Shown here: positions 1 to 9,623 of the stretch, one piece after another
Numbering within the stretch: position 1 is the stretch's first letter
Layout: each line of letters starts with the position of its first letter
NCBI GenBank assembly: GCA_965230195.1
Contig: OZ245997.1
Coordinates: forward strand, 3,596,001-3,660,000
From: Putridiphycobacter sp965230195
Lineage (GTDB): Bacteria; Bacteroidota; Bacteroidia; Flavobacteriales_D; Crocinitomicaceae
DNA: 64,000 bases
Direction: 5' to 3'
The notes under the pieces: generated by a model
What the model saw: the letters and a program-made list of their open reading frames with translations, nothing else
What the model was told of the DNA's origin: nothing
Databases searched by the model: none
Translations under genes and position numbers: made by a program

Positions 1-1
1 A

Positions 2-481
2 CACTTTAGTAATCAATCGGCCAATAGTGTATATTCGGCATGGTTATTTGGAGATGGCGCTACCTCCTCTGAGACTTCCCCACTCCATACTTATCCTGAA
101 GTTCCGGGAAATTATGGTGTGACTCTAACAGCATCTGATTTTACAAAAAACTGTCAATCTACATTTGAAACGACTATTACTCTAAATGACGAAATTGTAT
201 TTTATGTACCTAATGCCTTTACACCGGGTAGCGATAATGCAAACTTTATTTTTAAGCCGATTGTACGTTCAGGAGTCGATCCTTATCAATACCATTTAGT
301 AATTTACAACAGATGGGGTGAAGTATTGTTTGAGTCATTCGATTATAGTAAAGGTTGGGACGGTTCATACCTGAACGATCGTATTGTTCCAAAAGGTGTA
401 TATATGTGGAAAATTGATTTTAAAGAAACCATGTCAGACAAACACCACAGAGAAATTGGTCATGTGACAGTTTTAAGATAA
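2..481 (+). CDS. CHU_C / gliding-type C-terminal domain protein, 5'-truncated
   Basis: The reading frame is open from the left edge, so only the last ~160 residues are present. The first ~45 residues are the end of a PKD domain (LFGDG near the start, then HTYPEVPGNYGVTLTA). The last ~90 residues are a CHU_C/type B T9SS sorting domain: VPNAFTPGSDNANF, YNRWGEVLFES, GWDGSY, PKGVYMWKI. Proteins of this type are usually very large, secreted through the T9SS and held at the cell surface or used in gliding. The GTG at 119 is an internal codon, because the PKD homology continues upstream of it. Substrate or adhesin function cannot be told from this piece. Confidence 0.9.
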   Translation, partial: HFSNQSANSVYSAWLFGDGATSSETSPLHTYPEVPGNYGVTLTASDFTKNCQSTFETTITLNDEIVFYVPNAFTPGSDNANFIFKPIVRSGVDPYQYHLVIYNRWGEVLFESFDYSKGWDGSYLNDRIVPKGVYMWKIDFKETMSDKHHREIGHVTVLR

Positions 482-518
482 GCCATCAACAATCTGTTGA
501 TAGAAATATAAGAAACAA

Positions 519-546
519 AAAAAGCCACAATAGTATGTGGCTTTTT
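519..546. terminator. Bidirectional intrinsic terminator
   Basis: An 11-bp perfect stem (arms 519-529 and 536-546, core AGCCACA/TGTGGCT) with a 6-nt loop is flanked by A-tracts on the left and T-tracts on the right. It lies between the convergent CHU_C gene and citrate synthase and would work in both directions. Confidence 0.85.
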
Positions 547-567
547 AATATAGATATTGACTATCTT

Positions 568-1854
568 TTATCTTTCATTTATTTCTTTAAAAGGTCTGTC
601 GTTTTCACCAGTATAAACTTGTCTTGGTCTTCCGATAGGTTCTTTATTTTCTCTCATTTCTTTCCATTGAGCAATCCATCCAGGCAGACGTCCTAAGGCA
701 AACATTACTGTAAACATTTCAGTTGGAATACCTAAAGCTCTGTATATAATTCCTGAATAAAAGTCAACATTAGGGTATAATTTTCTATCCACGAAATACG
801 GATCAGATAATGCTTCTTTTTCTAATCCTTTTGCAATTTCAAGTACAGGATCTTCAACACCAAGATCTGTTAACACTTCGTCAGCAGCAACTTTTATAAT
901 TTTTGCTCTTGGGTCAAAGTTTTTATATACCCTGTGTCCGAATCCCATCAATCTGAAAGGATCATTTTTATCTTTGGCTTTAGCCATATACTTTTTAGTA
1001 TCACCACCATCTTCTCTGATTGCTTCCAGCATTTCAATTACAGCCTGGTTAGCGCCACCATGTAACGGTCCCCAAAGTGCACTAATACCGGCAGACAAAG
1101 AAGCAAATAATCCGGCATGAGATGATCCAACAATTCTTACAGTTGATGTAGAACAGTTTTGTTCGTGATCAGCATGTAAAATCAATAATTTATCCAATGC
1201 ATCAACTACTACCTGATTTTGCACATACTCCTCGTTAGGCTTATTAAACATCATTTTCAGGATGTTCTCAATATAACCTAAAGAATTATCACCATAATCA
1301 AGCGGTAAACCTTTGTTTTTTCTAAGCGCCCATGACACTAAAACAGGAAATTTACCTAAAATGGTTACAATGGCACCATACATTTCTTCTTCACTCTCAA
1401 CATTAACTGAGTTAGGATTAAATGCAATCAAAGCACTGGTAAGCGAAGACAATACTCCCATTGGGTGTGCTGACTTAGGAAAGCCATCTAAAATCTTCTT
1501 AACGTCTTCATCTACGTGTGAGTGCGCCTTAATATCAGCATGGAACTTATCCAATTGCTCTCCTGTTGGTAATTCTCCAAAAATTAACAAATAAATAACT
1601 TCAATAAATTGAGCTTTTTCTGCTAACGATTCGATAGAATAGCCACGATATCTCAATATACCCTCTTCACCATTCAAAAAAGTAATTGCACTCTCACAAG
1701 ATCCTGTATTTTTATATCCCGGATCAATAGTAGTTACACCACCTGAAGCACCTCTTAATTTAGAAATGTCAACGGCTTTTTCATTTTCTGAACCAGTGAT
1801 AACTGGTAGTTCAATAGTCTTTCCCCCGATTTCGATTTTTGCTGTTTCGCTCAT
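568..1854 (-). CDS. gltA: Citrate synthase (type II)
   Basis: This enzyme condenses acetyl-CoA and oxaloacetate to citrate in the TCA cycle, in the cytoplasm. The 428-residue length fits the hexameric bacterial type. The catalytic triad is visible: His265 in GPLHGG, His307 in GFGHRVY and Asp364 in NVDFYSG; the HADHEQN signature starts near 227. It starts at an ATG with ~180 bp upstream before the divergent MOSC gene. It is a single-gene unit ending at the bidirectional terminator. Nothing odd is seen. Confidence 0.97.
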   Translation of the reverse strand: MSETAKIEIGGKTIELPVITGSENEKAVDISKLRGASGGVTTIDPGYKNTGSCESAITFLNGEEGILRYRGYSIESLAEKAQFIEVIYLLIFGELPTGEQLDKFHADIKAHSHVDEDVKKILDGFPKSAHPMGVLSSLTSALIAFNPNSVNVESEEEMYGAIVTILGKFPVLVSWALRKNKGLPLDYGDNSLGYIENILKMMFNKPNEEYVQNQVVVDALDKLLILHADHEQNCSTSTVRIVGSSHAGLFASLSAGISALWGPLHGGANQAVIEMLEAIREDGGDTKKYMAKAKDKNDPFRLMGFGHRVYKNFDPRAKIIKVAADEVLTDLGVEDPVLEIAKGLEKEALSDPYFVDRKLYPNVDFYSGIIYRALGIPTEMFTVMFALGRLPGWIAQWKEMRENKEPIGRPRQVYTGENDRPFKEINER

Positions 1855-2023
1855 TAGTTTAATGATATATTTATAAGTTTATGTTTTTTAACCCTATAAA
1901 TATAGTCTATATGTTCATAATTTCACTAATCAAAGTGAAAGATTTTTTACCGAAAAAACACTTTTTTTTCATTCTTTTAACGATTAAACTGAAAATCATC
2001 ATATTTTCAGCATTTAATTAATT

Positions 2024-2031
2024 TACTTTTG
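2024..2031 (+). promoter_or_regulatory. -7 promoter element, near-leaderless
   Basis: TACTTTTG matches the Bacteroidota -7 consensus TAnnTTTG exactly and ends five bases before the ATG at 2037. A transcript from it would be essentially leaderless. I see no clear -33 TTTG at the expected distance. Confidence 0.45.
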
Positions 2032-2036
2032 AAACC

Positions 2037-2669
2037 ATGAAAGTAGAATCTGTAAATATTGGCAAAAAAAGACTGGTAAAATGGCGATTGAAAACGGTTT
2101 ATACCGGCATTTTTAAATCACCGGTTGATTTTCCTATACTTTTGGGTAAAGAAAATGTGGTTGATGATGACGTTGTAGACCGGAAACACCATGCTGGCAT
2201 TGATAAAGCCTGTTATTTATTTAGTGCTGATGCGTATGCCTACTGGAAAAACCTGTATCCTTCACTTGATTTTACTTATGGCTGGTTTGGTGAAAATCTC
2301 ACCGTAAGCGGACTCAGAGAATCTGAAATTCACATAGGTAATCAATACAAAGTTGGTGAAGCTATAATAGAAATCAGCCAACCCAGAGAACCTTGTTTCA
2401 AACTGGGTATTCGATTTGAGAGTCAAAAAGTAATTAAACAATCCATTAATCACGATCAGCCTGGTCCATACGCCAGAGTAATTAAGGGCGGAGAAGTTAA
2501 ATCAGGTGATACCTTGACATTGATAGAAGAACGACCGGAAGAGTTAACCGTTTTAGAAGTCTATCAGCTTATTTACAAACTTAATAAGGACAAGTCAATG
2601 ATTAAGAAAGCAATGCAATCTGATTACCTTGCCGAATCGGCCAAACGGGCAATAAAAAAATGGATTTAG
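2037..2669 (+). CDS. MOSC domain protein (YiiM-like)
   Basis: The protein has a MOSC (molybdenum cofactor sulfurase C-terminal) beta-barrel over residues ~20-160, with HHAGIDKA and GWFGENLTV in the middle and the conserved cysteine in REPCFKLGIRF. About 50 residues follow that resemble the helical 3-alpha tail of YiiM-type proteins. Family members bind molybdenum cofactor and reduce N-hydroxylated compounds or move sulfur; the actual substrate here is unknown. No partner reductase is adjacent. It is a single-gene unit, and a second unrelated-context MOSC gene lies at 26327. Confidence 0.85.
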   Translation: MKVESVNIGKKRLVKWRLKTVYTGIFKSPVDFPILLGKENVVDDDVVDRKHHAGIDKACYLFSADAYAYWKNLYPSLDFTYGWFGENLTVSGLRESEIHIGNQYKVGEAIIEISQPREPCFKLGIRFESQKVIKQSINHDQPGPYARVIKGGEVKSGDTLTLIEERPEELTVLEVYQLIYKLNKDKSMIKKAMQSDYLAESAKRAIKKWI

Positions 2670-2707
2670 GCTGTTATTTTGGAACAGAGCTTAACAAAAT
2701 ATTATGA

Positions 2708-4258
2708 CTAATATGCCATTTTAATAAATTGGCTATTACAGCTCCCTTCATTACTTGTTGTCCTCAATATATAGGTACCTGCAGAAAGTGTACTAATATC
2801 AATCTGACAATCTGATTGAGAAGTTTCGTAGATAAGCTTTCCCTCAACTGAAATGATTTGAATATTTGTTATCTCATCTGTATTTGTCCCTTTTAAAGCG
2901 ATAAAACTGTTTGAGGGATTTGGGTAAATCTCAATACATTCCTCATTTGTCTTTTGCTCTTTTAAAGTATAAACAGTGATTTTACTTGTTGGCGCTCCCC
3001 CACTATTAATTAAATATATTTTCTTTCCATCCTTAGAATAGGTAATGTCTCTAAGCCGTCCGTTTAAATCCTGGTCTTCACCAAAAAAGCGTTTTGGATT
3101 TGGATTATTAACCGTTGAAGGAGCAAGACTTCCATCTGACAATAACTTGAATTGATACACTTCGCGATCAGTGCCAATACCATCTTTAAGTGTTACCACC
3201 AAAAGGCTATTATGCCATTCAGGTATTGCTGAGCTACAGTAATAGGTTCCGTCAGAAGGTGCAACCGTACACCAATTACTATTATCATCAGAACCATCTG
3301 CAACTTCAGAGCACCATGAATAAAAAGCTTCAACCAGTGAGTCATTTTGAATTTCAGGATGTGGTATATAAGATTGAATAAAATCATTTTCTCCTGAAAT
3401 ATTATCATCATGATGATAACCACGGACATTTTTCCAACCATAATTCATGCCTTTAATTAAAATATTCACTTCGTCATCTGTACGATCACCATGCTCAACA
3501 CTGTATATCAAGTCAAGATGTGGATTATATATTAAACCTTGTGGGTTCCTGTGTCCACGGGTAAAAAATGAATTATTTGATATTGGGTTATCAACAGGTA
3601 TGGTACCGTCAATATTAAACCTATGTATTTTACCATTTTTAGTTGTTGGATCCTGAGTGAAATTATTAGGATTTAAGGATTGATCAGCATAACAGTCCGG
3701 GTCATTCATTTCAGATTTTCCGTGGTCACCTATTGATAAATACAGGTAAGAACGCTGATTTTGTTTAATAGCAATTAATCTTCCGCCAAGATGATCATAG
3801 CCAGTAGGTATTAAAGTAATCAGATCAATGTCCTCAATTATAGTGTTGTTTGCAGCATCCCATTTTAAACGTTTTACCTTAAATTTTGTGGCCGGCGAAT
3901 CATTTGTTCCACTATTATACGAATAAACAAAGTATATATAGGCACTATCGGGGTTTGCAAACTCCGGATGCAAAGCAAGTCCCAGAGTACCGACTAAAAT
4001 TTTGGAATTGCATGGTGGTCCCAGGTTCTCGAGCGAAGCCCCCTTAAAATAATCATCAGCTTTATAAATAATCGAATATGCGCCGTTGTCCGGATTAACC
4101 CTTGAAACCTGACCTTCCCTTTCTGTTAACCATAAATGGTGATCAGGTCCCATAGTAATCTCCCAGGGACCATTTAAATCTATTGGAAGCTCAGTTCGTT
4201 CAAATTCCTGAGTAAAAAGTGTAAATGGAATCAGAATCCAAAGCAACAAAAATCTCAT
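2708..4258 (-). CDS. Secreted PQQ-type sugar/sorbosone dehydrogenase-like protein with T9SS tail
   Basis: The 516-residue protein starts at the ATG at 4258; the codon just upstream is TTG and adds one residue. Residues 1-18 are a signal peptide. A six-bladed GSDH/HIPL-type propeller follows, with DHLGGRL (~156), SIGDHG (~176) and HRNPQGL (~237), the last being the PQQ-glucose-dehydrogenase hallmark Arg-Asn. EVNIL and YGWKNVRGY are also typical. From ~440 a type A T9SS sorting domain follows (IEIYPNPSNSFIAL ... LSAGTYIL). It is probably an exported or surface-attached dehydrogenase or hydrolase of sugars or polyols. PQQ binding is inferred from the family, and no PQQ biosynthesis genes are in view. 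Confidence 0.85.
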   Translation of the reverse strand: MRFLLLWILIPFTLFTQEFERTELPIDLNGPWEITMGPDHHLWLTEREGQVSRVNPDNGAYSIIYKADDYFKGASLENLGPPCNSKILVGTLGLALHPEFANPDSAYIYFVYSYNSGTNDSPATKFKVKRLKWDAANNTIIEDIDLITLIPTGYDHLGGRLIAIKQNQRSYLYLSIGDHGKSEMNDPDCYADQSLNPNNFTQDPTTKNGKIHRFNIDGTIPVDNPISNNSFFTRGHRNPQGLIYNPHLDLIYSVEHGDRTDDEVNILIKGMNYGWKNVRGYHHDDNISGENDFIQSYIPHPEIQNDSLVEAFYSWCSEVADGSDDNSNWCTVAPSDGTYYCSSAIPEWHNSLLVVTLKDGIGTDREVYQFKLLSDGSLAPSTVNNPNPKRFFGEDQDLNGRLRDITYSKDGKKIYLINSGGAPTSKITVYTLKEQKTNEECIEIYPNPSNSFIALKGTNTDEITNIQIISVEGKLIYETSQSDCQIDISTLSAGTYILRTTSNEGSCNSQFIKMAY

Positions 4259-4316
4259 CAAATAATATGATTTACAATTATTTGAAAAGATAGTGTAATT
4301 AACGGCTTTATCAAAA

Positions 4317-6317
4317 TCAATAGTTAATCAACTTCAATAATTTTTCTTCAAACCGTTGTTTAGGTAAAAAGTTAATTTCAAGATCTCCGTCAAACGGAAC
4401 AGGTGTATCTAAGCTACCTTCACGCATAATTGGTGCATCCAGGTTCTCAAAGCAGTTTTCAGCAATCAATGCCGACAGCTCTCCTCCTATTCCACCGGTT
4501 AAACAATCTTCATGTAACACTATAACACGACCCGTTTTATTCACTGATTTATAGATTGTTTCAAGATCCAACGGCAATAAAGTTCTGAGGTCTATAATCT
4601 CAATATCTTCTCCTGTTTTGTCAACAATTTCTGTAGCCCAATGAACCCCCATTCCATAAGTGATAATAGTGGCAGTCTGACCTTCTTTTACAATTTTAGC
4701 TTTACCTATTTCAAGTGTATAATAATCAGAAGGTACCTCCTCTTTAATACTTCTGTAGAGCCCCTTATGTTCAAAGAATACAACCGGATTAGGATCTTCA
4801 ATTGCGGCGGCTAAAAGTCCTTTAGCTTCGGTTGGTGTTGAGGGATATACAACTTTTAATCCCGGAGTATGGGTAAACCATGCTTCATTACTTTGTGAGT
4901 GAAATGGTCCTGCAGCCGACCCGGCGCCTGTTGGCATCCTGACGACAACATCAGCATTTTCGCCCCAGCGGTAATGTAATTTAGCCAGATTATTGACAAT
5001 TTGATTAAATCCAACCGTTACAAAATCAGCAAATTGCATTTCCATCACAGCTTTCATTCCGTTAATGGATAATCCAAGTGCCGCCCCCACTATCGCAGAT
5101 TCACAAATAGGTGTATTTCTAACCCTGTCCTTCCCAAACTGATCTACAAAACCTTCTGTAATTTTAAAAACACCACCATATTCAGCAATGTCTTGTCCCA
5201 TAATTACCAGGTCGTCATGTTTTTCCATGGATTGTCTCAAACCATCAGAAATGGCATCAACAAATCTTTTCATCTCTTTTTTGTCAGATTTCGGAGAAGT
5301 TATTTCAGGCTGATAAGGTGCATAAATATCATTTAATTCAAATTGAGTATCAACGGCTACATTGGGTTCAGCAAAAGCCACCTCAAGCTCTGATTGTATC
5401 TCTGCTTTAATGGTTTTAATAACTTCTGCTTCCTTATCGTCTGTCAATACCCCTTCTTCTTTCAGGAATCTGGTGTAGTTAGTGATCGGATCTTTAATCT
5501 CCCACTCATCTTGTAAACCTTTAGGATAATATTTTGTTCCGGAAGCTTCTTCGTGCCCTCGCATTCTAAAGCTAATACATTCCAATAAAAATGGTCTGGG
5601 GTTTTCTCTTAATGATTTTGAAATTTCCTTGACAGCATGGTAAACTTCCAGGATATTATTTCCATCAATCTGGAAAGCATCCATACCATAACCAATACCT
5701 TTATCCACAAAACTATCGCAACGGAATTGTTCGTTAGATGGCGTTGAAAGTCCCCATTGGTTATTTTCAACTACAAAAATAACCGGGAGGTCCCATACCG
5801 AAGCCACATTTAATGCCTCATGAAAATCTCCTTCACTGGCTCCACCATCTCCGGTAAATGCCATGGCTACCTTTTTCTCCCCTTTTAGCTTATTTGCCAG
5901 TGCAATCCCATCTCCTAATGCCAGTTGTGGGCCCAAATGAGAAATCATACCAACGATATGATGCTCCTTTGATCCAAAGTGAAATGAACGGTCTCTTCCT
6001 TTGGTAAATCCAAGCATTTTACCTTGAAATTGGGCGAATAATCTTTGTAAAGGAATTTCCCTGGTAGTGAATATTCCCAAATTACGGTGCATAGGTAAAA
6101 TGAATTCATCCTTTTCCATCCCCAAGGCACATCCAACTGAAATAGCTTCTTGTCCCCATCCGGAAAACCATTTGGAAATCTTACCCTGTCTTAATAGAAT
6201 CATCATTTTTTCTTCTATTAATCTCGGTTTCATTAAAGTTGTATAAATAGACAATAATTCCTTGTCTGTTAATGCTTTTCTATCGTATTTTATTGGAGAC
6301 TTTGCTATCGCTGTCAT
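4317..6317 (-). CDS. 2-oxoacid dehydrogenase E1, fused alpha-beta subunits
   Basis: This is a thiamine-diphosphate E1 of the branched-chain/pyruvate 2-oxoacid dehydrogenase type. The alpha half (~1-330) carries the TPP motif GDGGASEGD at ~156 ending in NNQ at ~185-187. The beta half (~345-666) starts MKRFVDAI and contains GQDIAEYGGVFK and the transketolase C domain. Such single-chain fusions are common in Bacteroidota. E2 and E3 are not in the window, so the enzyme must work with components encoded elsewhere. Substrate (branched-chain keto acids versus pyruvate) cannot be decided from sequence alone; the fused form most often belongs to the branched-chain type. Confidence 0.92.
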   Translation of the reverse strand: MTAIAKSPIKYDRKALTDKELLSIYTTLMKPRLIEEKMMILLRQGKISKWFSGWGQEAISVGCALGMEKDEFILPMHRNLGIFTTREIPLQRLFAQFQGKMLGFTKGRDRSFHFGSKEHHIVGMISHLGPQLALGDGIALANKLKGEKKVAMAFTGDGGASEGDFHEALNVASVWDLPVIFVVENNQWGLSTPSNEQFRCDSFVDKGIGYGMDAFQIDGNNILEVYHAVKEISKSLRENPRPFLLECISFRMRGHEEASGTKYYPKGLQDEWEIKDPITNYTRFLKEEGVLTDDKEAEVIKTIKAEIQSELEVAFAEPNVAVDTQFELNDIYAPYQPEITSPKSDKKEMKRFVDAISDGLRQSMEKHDDLVIMGQDIAEYGGVFKITEGFVDQFGKDRVRNTPICESAIVGAALGLSINGMKAVMEMQFADFVTVGFNQIVNNLAKLHYRWGENADVVVRMPTGAGSAAGPFHSQSNEAWFTHTPGLKVVYPSTPTEAKGLLAAAIEDPNPVVFFEHKGLYRSIKEEVPSDYYTLEIGKAKIVKEGQTATIITYGMGVHWATEIVDKTGEDIEIIDLRTLLPLDLETIYKSVNKTGRVIVLHEDCLTGGIGGELSALIAENCFENLDAPIMREGSLDTPVPFDGDLEINFLPKQRFEEKLLKLINY

Positions 6318-6335
6318 TGATTAAATATTTAGAGT

Positions 6336-6343
6336 CAAAAATA
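6336..6343 (-). promoter_or_regulatory. -7 promoter element for the E1 gene
   Basis: On the minus strand this reads TATTTTTG, an exact TAnnTTTG match, 18 bases upstream of the E1 start codon. No convincing -33 element was seen. Confidence 0.45.
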
Positions 6344-6413
6344 TAATTATTTTTAATTCGAAAAGGACTTCTGCTGATTAGTTTTCATTAATTTTAAACC
6401 AAAATTTTAACAA

Positions 6414-6815
6414 ATGAATGAGGAAGTACAAAAAATGATCGATCACTCTTTTGAATATGCACAAGAGTTAATAATCGATACAAAAGAATTTTATCCTTTT
6501 GGGGCCTATATTGATACCATTGGGAATGTTCATCCTCTGGAATTTGAATACAATCCGAAAAAAATGCCCACGGTTGGAACTGTATTAGACCATTTGAAAA
6601 AGTATTGTGAAAACGAAATTGCAGAAGAAAAGATGAGGGGCTATGCGCTGACGTTTGAAGCTGAACTGCAATTGGAAGAAAACGAGCCTAAAAAAACCTG
6701 TATTGGTCTTGAAATTACACATGTGGAAGAGCAGGATTTACCAGCATTTTACCAACCCTATACCATAAACGAAGAAGGTACACCTGATTTTGAGACTGTT
6801 TTTGCGGTTAAATAG
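6414..6815 (+). CDS. Conserved-looking hypothetical protein, 133 aa
   Basis: I do not recognise a named domain. The protein is small, acidic and soluble with no signal peptide or membrane segment. Motif-like stretches are FYPFGAYI (~27), VHPLEFEY (~40) and, near the end, LPAFYQPY. The pattern of a 'yPFgaai' strand followed by a charged helix and a second strand (ALTFEAELQL) recalls small two-layer alpha/beta proteins. It has its own ~95-bp divergent intergenic region with E1 and is convergent with the serine hydrolase gene. Function unknown. Confidence 0.75.
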   Translation: MNEEVQKMIDHSFEYAQELIIDTKEFYPFGAYIDTIGNVHPLEFEYNPKKMPTVGTVLDHLKKYCENEIAEEKMRGYALTFEAELQLEENEPKKTCIGLEITHVEEQDLPAFYQPYTINEEGTPDFETVFAVK

Positions 6816-6829
6816 CTCCCTTAAAAGCG

Positions 6830-6854
6830 AACTTTTACAAACCATTAAAAAGTT
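6830..6854. terminator. Weak bidirectional hairpin
   Basis: AACTTTT (6830-6836) can pair with AAAAGTT (6848-6854) between two convergent genes. The stem is AT-rich and the loop is 11 nt, so it is only a weak terminator candidate. Confidence 0.3.
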
Positions 6855-6861
6855 AAGCAGT

Positions 6862-7899
6862 TTATAACCCTTTTACCAGTTCCATCATTTTAGTATGAAC
6901 CGCAAATGTTTGTCTGAAATCATCTAAATGACTTGCAGTATTTTGTAAGACAATAAGGTTTATATTGGTTTCTGGATAATGATAACAGGCAGACACAAAT
7001 CCGGGCGCATATCCCAATGCACCTATCTCAACATCTTGCTTTCCGTCTTTAAACAGTAATCCATAGCCATACTCTACAGATCCAAAAATCGGGTGAGCTC
7101 TTGTGGCATATCTTGTTTTCATTAATTTCAGAGTTTCCCTCCTGATTAACGTTCCTGAATAGAGTAAGTCATTCCATTTTTTCAGATCGTTTGCATTAGA
7201 AATAAAACTGCCTGCCGCTGCATAATTATAGAGACTATTGGTAGTTTCTGTTAAAAAACCTTGTTCGTTTTCTTCGTAGCCTTTTACCAGATGTTCGTAA
7301 TTTTTATTATCCGGATGACAAGTATTGCTTAAATTATATTCTTCAAATAATTCGGTTGACAGAGCCATAAAAGTTTTCCCTGTAGTCTTTTCCAGTATTT
7401 GAGCCAACAATTCATATCCTAACTGAGAATAATTAAATTCAGAACCCGGTTTAAATTCAAGAGGTTGTTCTATATCAGTAATTCCATGAGTATGTGTTAA
7501 TAAATGATGAATCGTTATTTCGTTTGTCCAGGGTTGAGAGATTTCTGTGAGGTACCGGTTAATTGTATCTTCCAGTCCTATTCTACCCTTTTCGTACTCA
7601 CGTAAAACTAATACCGCTGTTATTTGCTTACTGATTGAGCCTATGACAAACTGGTCATTAAAATTCAGTTTGGTTTTACTTTCCAAATCTGAAAATCCAA
7701 AGGTCTTTAAGTATAAGGTGTTAGAACCAGAAGAAATTAAGATTACACCATTGAACTTTTGATTATCAAGAATGGAATCAATTTGAACTGGTAAATCAGA
7801 GTAAAGATTTTCTGCCTTTCCTTTATTCACCTGACACATCAATAAGAAAGGTAGCATTAAAATCAATAAACTAAGTCGTATAAAATGTTCAGTTTTCAA
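6862..7899 (-). CDS. Serine hydrolase, beta-lactamase/class C fold (lipoprotein-like)
   Basis: This is a penicillin-binding-protein-like serine hydrolase. The nucleophile motif SxxK is S88-I-S-K91 within VIGSISKQ. The usual YxN is replaced by Y157-S-Q, with HHLLTHTHGI before it and GYAPGF in place of the third box. The start is a TTG at 7899; the first ATG (7857) would remove most of a signal sequence (MKTEHFIRLSLLIL... ending LLMC at Cys22), so TTG is preferred. The lipobox is imperfect because Met is at -1. Family roles include D-amino acid peptidase, esterase and beta-lactamase; which applies is unknown. It follows the DUF4836-like gene by 32 bp on the same strand and may be co-transcribed. 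Confidence 0.85.
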   Translation of the reverse strand: MKTEHFIRLSLLILMLPFLLMCQVNKGKAENLYSDLPVQIDSILDNQKFNGVILISSGSNTLYLKTFGFSDLESKTKLNFNDQFVIGSISKQITAVLVLREYEKGRIGLEDTINRYLTEISQPWTNEITIHHLLTHTHGITDIEQPLEFKPGSEFNYSQLGYELLAQILEKTTGKTFMALSTELFEEYNLSNTCHPDNKNYEHLVKGYEENEQGFLTETTNSLYNYAAAGSFISNANDLKKWNDLLYSGTLIRRETLKLMKTRYATRAHPIFGSVEYGYGLLFKDGKQDVEIGALGYAPGFVSACYHYPETNINLIVLQNTASHLDDFRQTFAVHTKMMELVKGL

Positions 7900-7931
7900 G
7901 GCAAAACCTAATGCATCAATAATGGAAAAGA

Positions 7932-9557
7932 TTATTTAAAAATATCCGACAATTCTTCATCAAGATCTTCCAGAGCTTCTTCTACTTCACCCATGGCAGA
8001 TTCAATTACCTCCTCATCTAACAAATCTTTAAGGTCCTGATTATCCCTTTCGGTTTGACCTTCAAAAAGATTAATAAACGATTCCACAAGTGTACGGAGT
8101 GCGTTTTGATCAGCGTTTTTAAAATTAATCTGCAGTTTAGCCAGATTAGGGTTAGCGAAGCCCCATGAACTTGCAAAACTATTGGTGAGCACCTGTGCGG
8201 TCCCATCCAAATCAAAATCATTCCAATTGGTGTGTTCCGTATTGGCCAGTAAGCCAAATGCATTTGAGGTTAGTATTTTTTCGGTATCAGTAATAGTAAC
8301 CGTTTTACTGTTATTAACCAAATGTGCCCATGCAAGATAATCAGTGACAAAAAGTTTACCGTCTTTGACCAATAATATCATACCATCCGGTGCCTGAATA
8401 AAATCTTGCTCGGGATCAGTATCAAGTGAATCTAAAAACGGCATTAACTTTCCTTCATCATTTAAATTGAGTACAATACCAACAGGTTTTTGATAGTGAT
8501 TGTTAGGTGAAAATGATTCTAAGGAAAATCCTGACATTACTAATGCTTCTCCTGTAAATATATTCTCAATATCCTCTGGTTTCAGTCCAAACTCCCTCAG
8601 ATCCTCCTCGAAATCCTCAAAATCTCCCATGTCATCATTTTTTCGTAAAAAATCCAAAACGCCTTTTGCCGGCATATTAAAAGCCATAGCAAATTCAGGG
8701 TTTTCTGACATACTGTATTGTAACATCTCCTGACTTATACCTTTTTTACCAATAAAATTAAGTTTTGACACTAAGCTATCAGAAAGCGTGTAATCACTAT
8801 CAAATTTCACCAGTCCATTTTCAAACTTTACTGATAGTTCCGCTTTTGTACCTTGCAGTAAGTACTTAGCTTCCTTTTTATTTTTTGTTGGAATTAGTTT
8901 ATAGGCACTTAAAACATCATAAGCACTCTCTCCATGTAAATAGGCTATGATATCACCTTCTTTATCCAAAAATTGTCTGTAATCAGTGTTTAGTTTTGTC
9001 TGATCTACATTATTGATCAGATTAACCAGCTTTACAGCTGCTTTTTTTGAATCATTAGCACTTTTTGAAAAAATGTTTTCAAGATTAATCGGCACATTCG
9101 TGGTCACAGCAATATCATTTTTCCAGGCTACAACGTAACTATCCTTATCCTTCCTGAAAAATTTCACACCATCTTTCTCCTGGATGGTGGCTCCTAATTC
9201 CTTTTTTACAATTTGTTCAAACTTATTGGCATCCTTAAGCGGGACAAAACCATACACATTTGGGATCAGTCCATTACTATTAGTGGCTACAATCTGAACC
9301 TGTTCGTGATTATCAATACCTGTTGCCTCCTCTAAAAAAATAAACCCCATAAAGGTTTCATAGGTCATTGGCAATGCACCATCCCTTATACCGGATTTTT
9401 GAACAAGATTTTCAGGCGTAAAAGCAGTGACTAAAAAAGGCGCTTCTAAATCTCCTATCATTGCTGCTACCCTGTCTTTTCTCGGAATATCTGGTTGGCA
9501 ACCGTAAAAAACTAAAAATAAGGCGAATATAAAAAAGGGCTGGAAACTTTTTTTCAT
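7932..9557 (-). CDS. DUF4836-like lipoprotein
   Basis: The 541-residue protein has a lipoprotein signal ending VFYGC (Cys20), so it is anchored in the inner or outer membrane facing the periplasm. The body resembles DUF4836 proteins of Bacteroidota: an alternating pattern that starts AAMIGDLEAPF, then EEATGI, VYGFVPLKDA, KFFRKDKDSYVVAW and a very acidic C-terminus (residues ~500-541, mostly Glu/Asp). No catalytic motif is visible and the family's function is unknown. It is the first gene of a likely two-gene unit with the serine hydrolase. The family assignment is from memory of the pattern. Confidence 0.75.
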   Translation of the reverse strand: MKKSFQPFFIFALFLVFYGCQPDIPRKDRVAAMIGDLEAPFLVTAFTPENLVQKSGIRDGALPMTYETFMGFIFLEEATGIDNHEQVQIVATNSNGLIPNVYGFVPLKDANKFEQIVKKELGATIQEKDGVKFFRKDKDSYVVAWKNDIAVTTNVPINLENIFSKSANDSKKAAVKLVNLINNVDQTKLNTDYRQFLDKEGDIIAYLHGESAYDVLSAYKLIPTKNKKEAKYLLQGTKAELSVKFENGLVKFDSDYTLSDSLVSKLNFIGKKGISQEMLQYSMSENPEFAMAFNMPAKGVLDFLRKNDDMGDFEDFEEDLREFGLKPEDIENIFTGEALVMSGFSLESFSPNNHYQKPVGIVLNLNDEGKLMPFLDSLDTDPEQDFIQAPDGMILLVKDGKLFVTDYLAWAHLVNNSKTVTITDTEKILTSNAFGLLANTEHTNWNDFDLDGTAQVLTNSFASSWGFANPNLAKLQINFKNADQNALRTLVESFINLFEGQTERDNQDLKDLLDEEVIESAMGEVEEALEDLDEELSDIFK

Positions 9558-9588
9558 TGGGGTTAAAAATTAAAAGGTTAGTCATCTA

Positions 9589-9619
9589 TTGTAAATTGTA
9601 AAATTAGGAATTATCTTTG
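9589..9619 (+). promoter_or_regulatory. Consensus Bacteroidota promoter, leaderless
   Basis: TTG at 9589-9591, a 20-nt spacer and TATCTTTG at 9612-9619 match the -33/-7 consensus (TTTG-N19-21-TAnnTTTG, here TTG). The -7 ends only four bases before the ATG at 9624, so the transcript would start at or next to the start codon. Confidence 0.65.
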
Positions 9620-9623
9620 AACC

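Noticed and set aside
1313..1594. 93-residue open frame on the plus strand
   Set aside because: It lies fully inside citrate synthase on the other strand, with no promoter or recognisable product.
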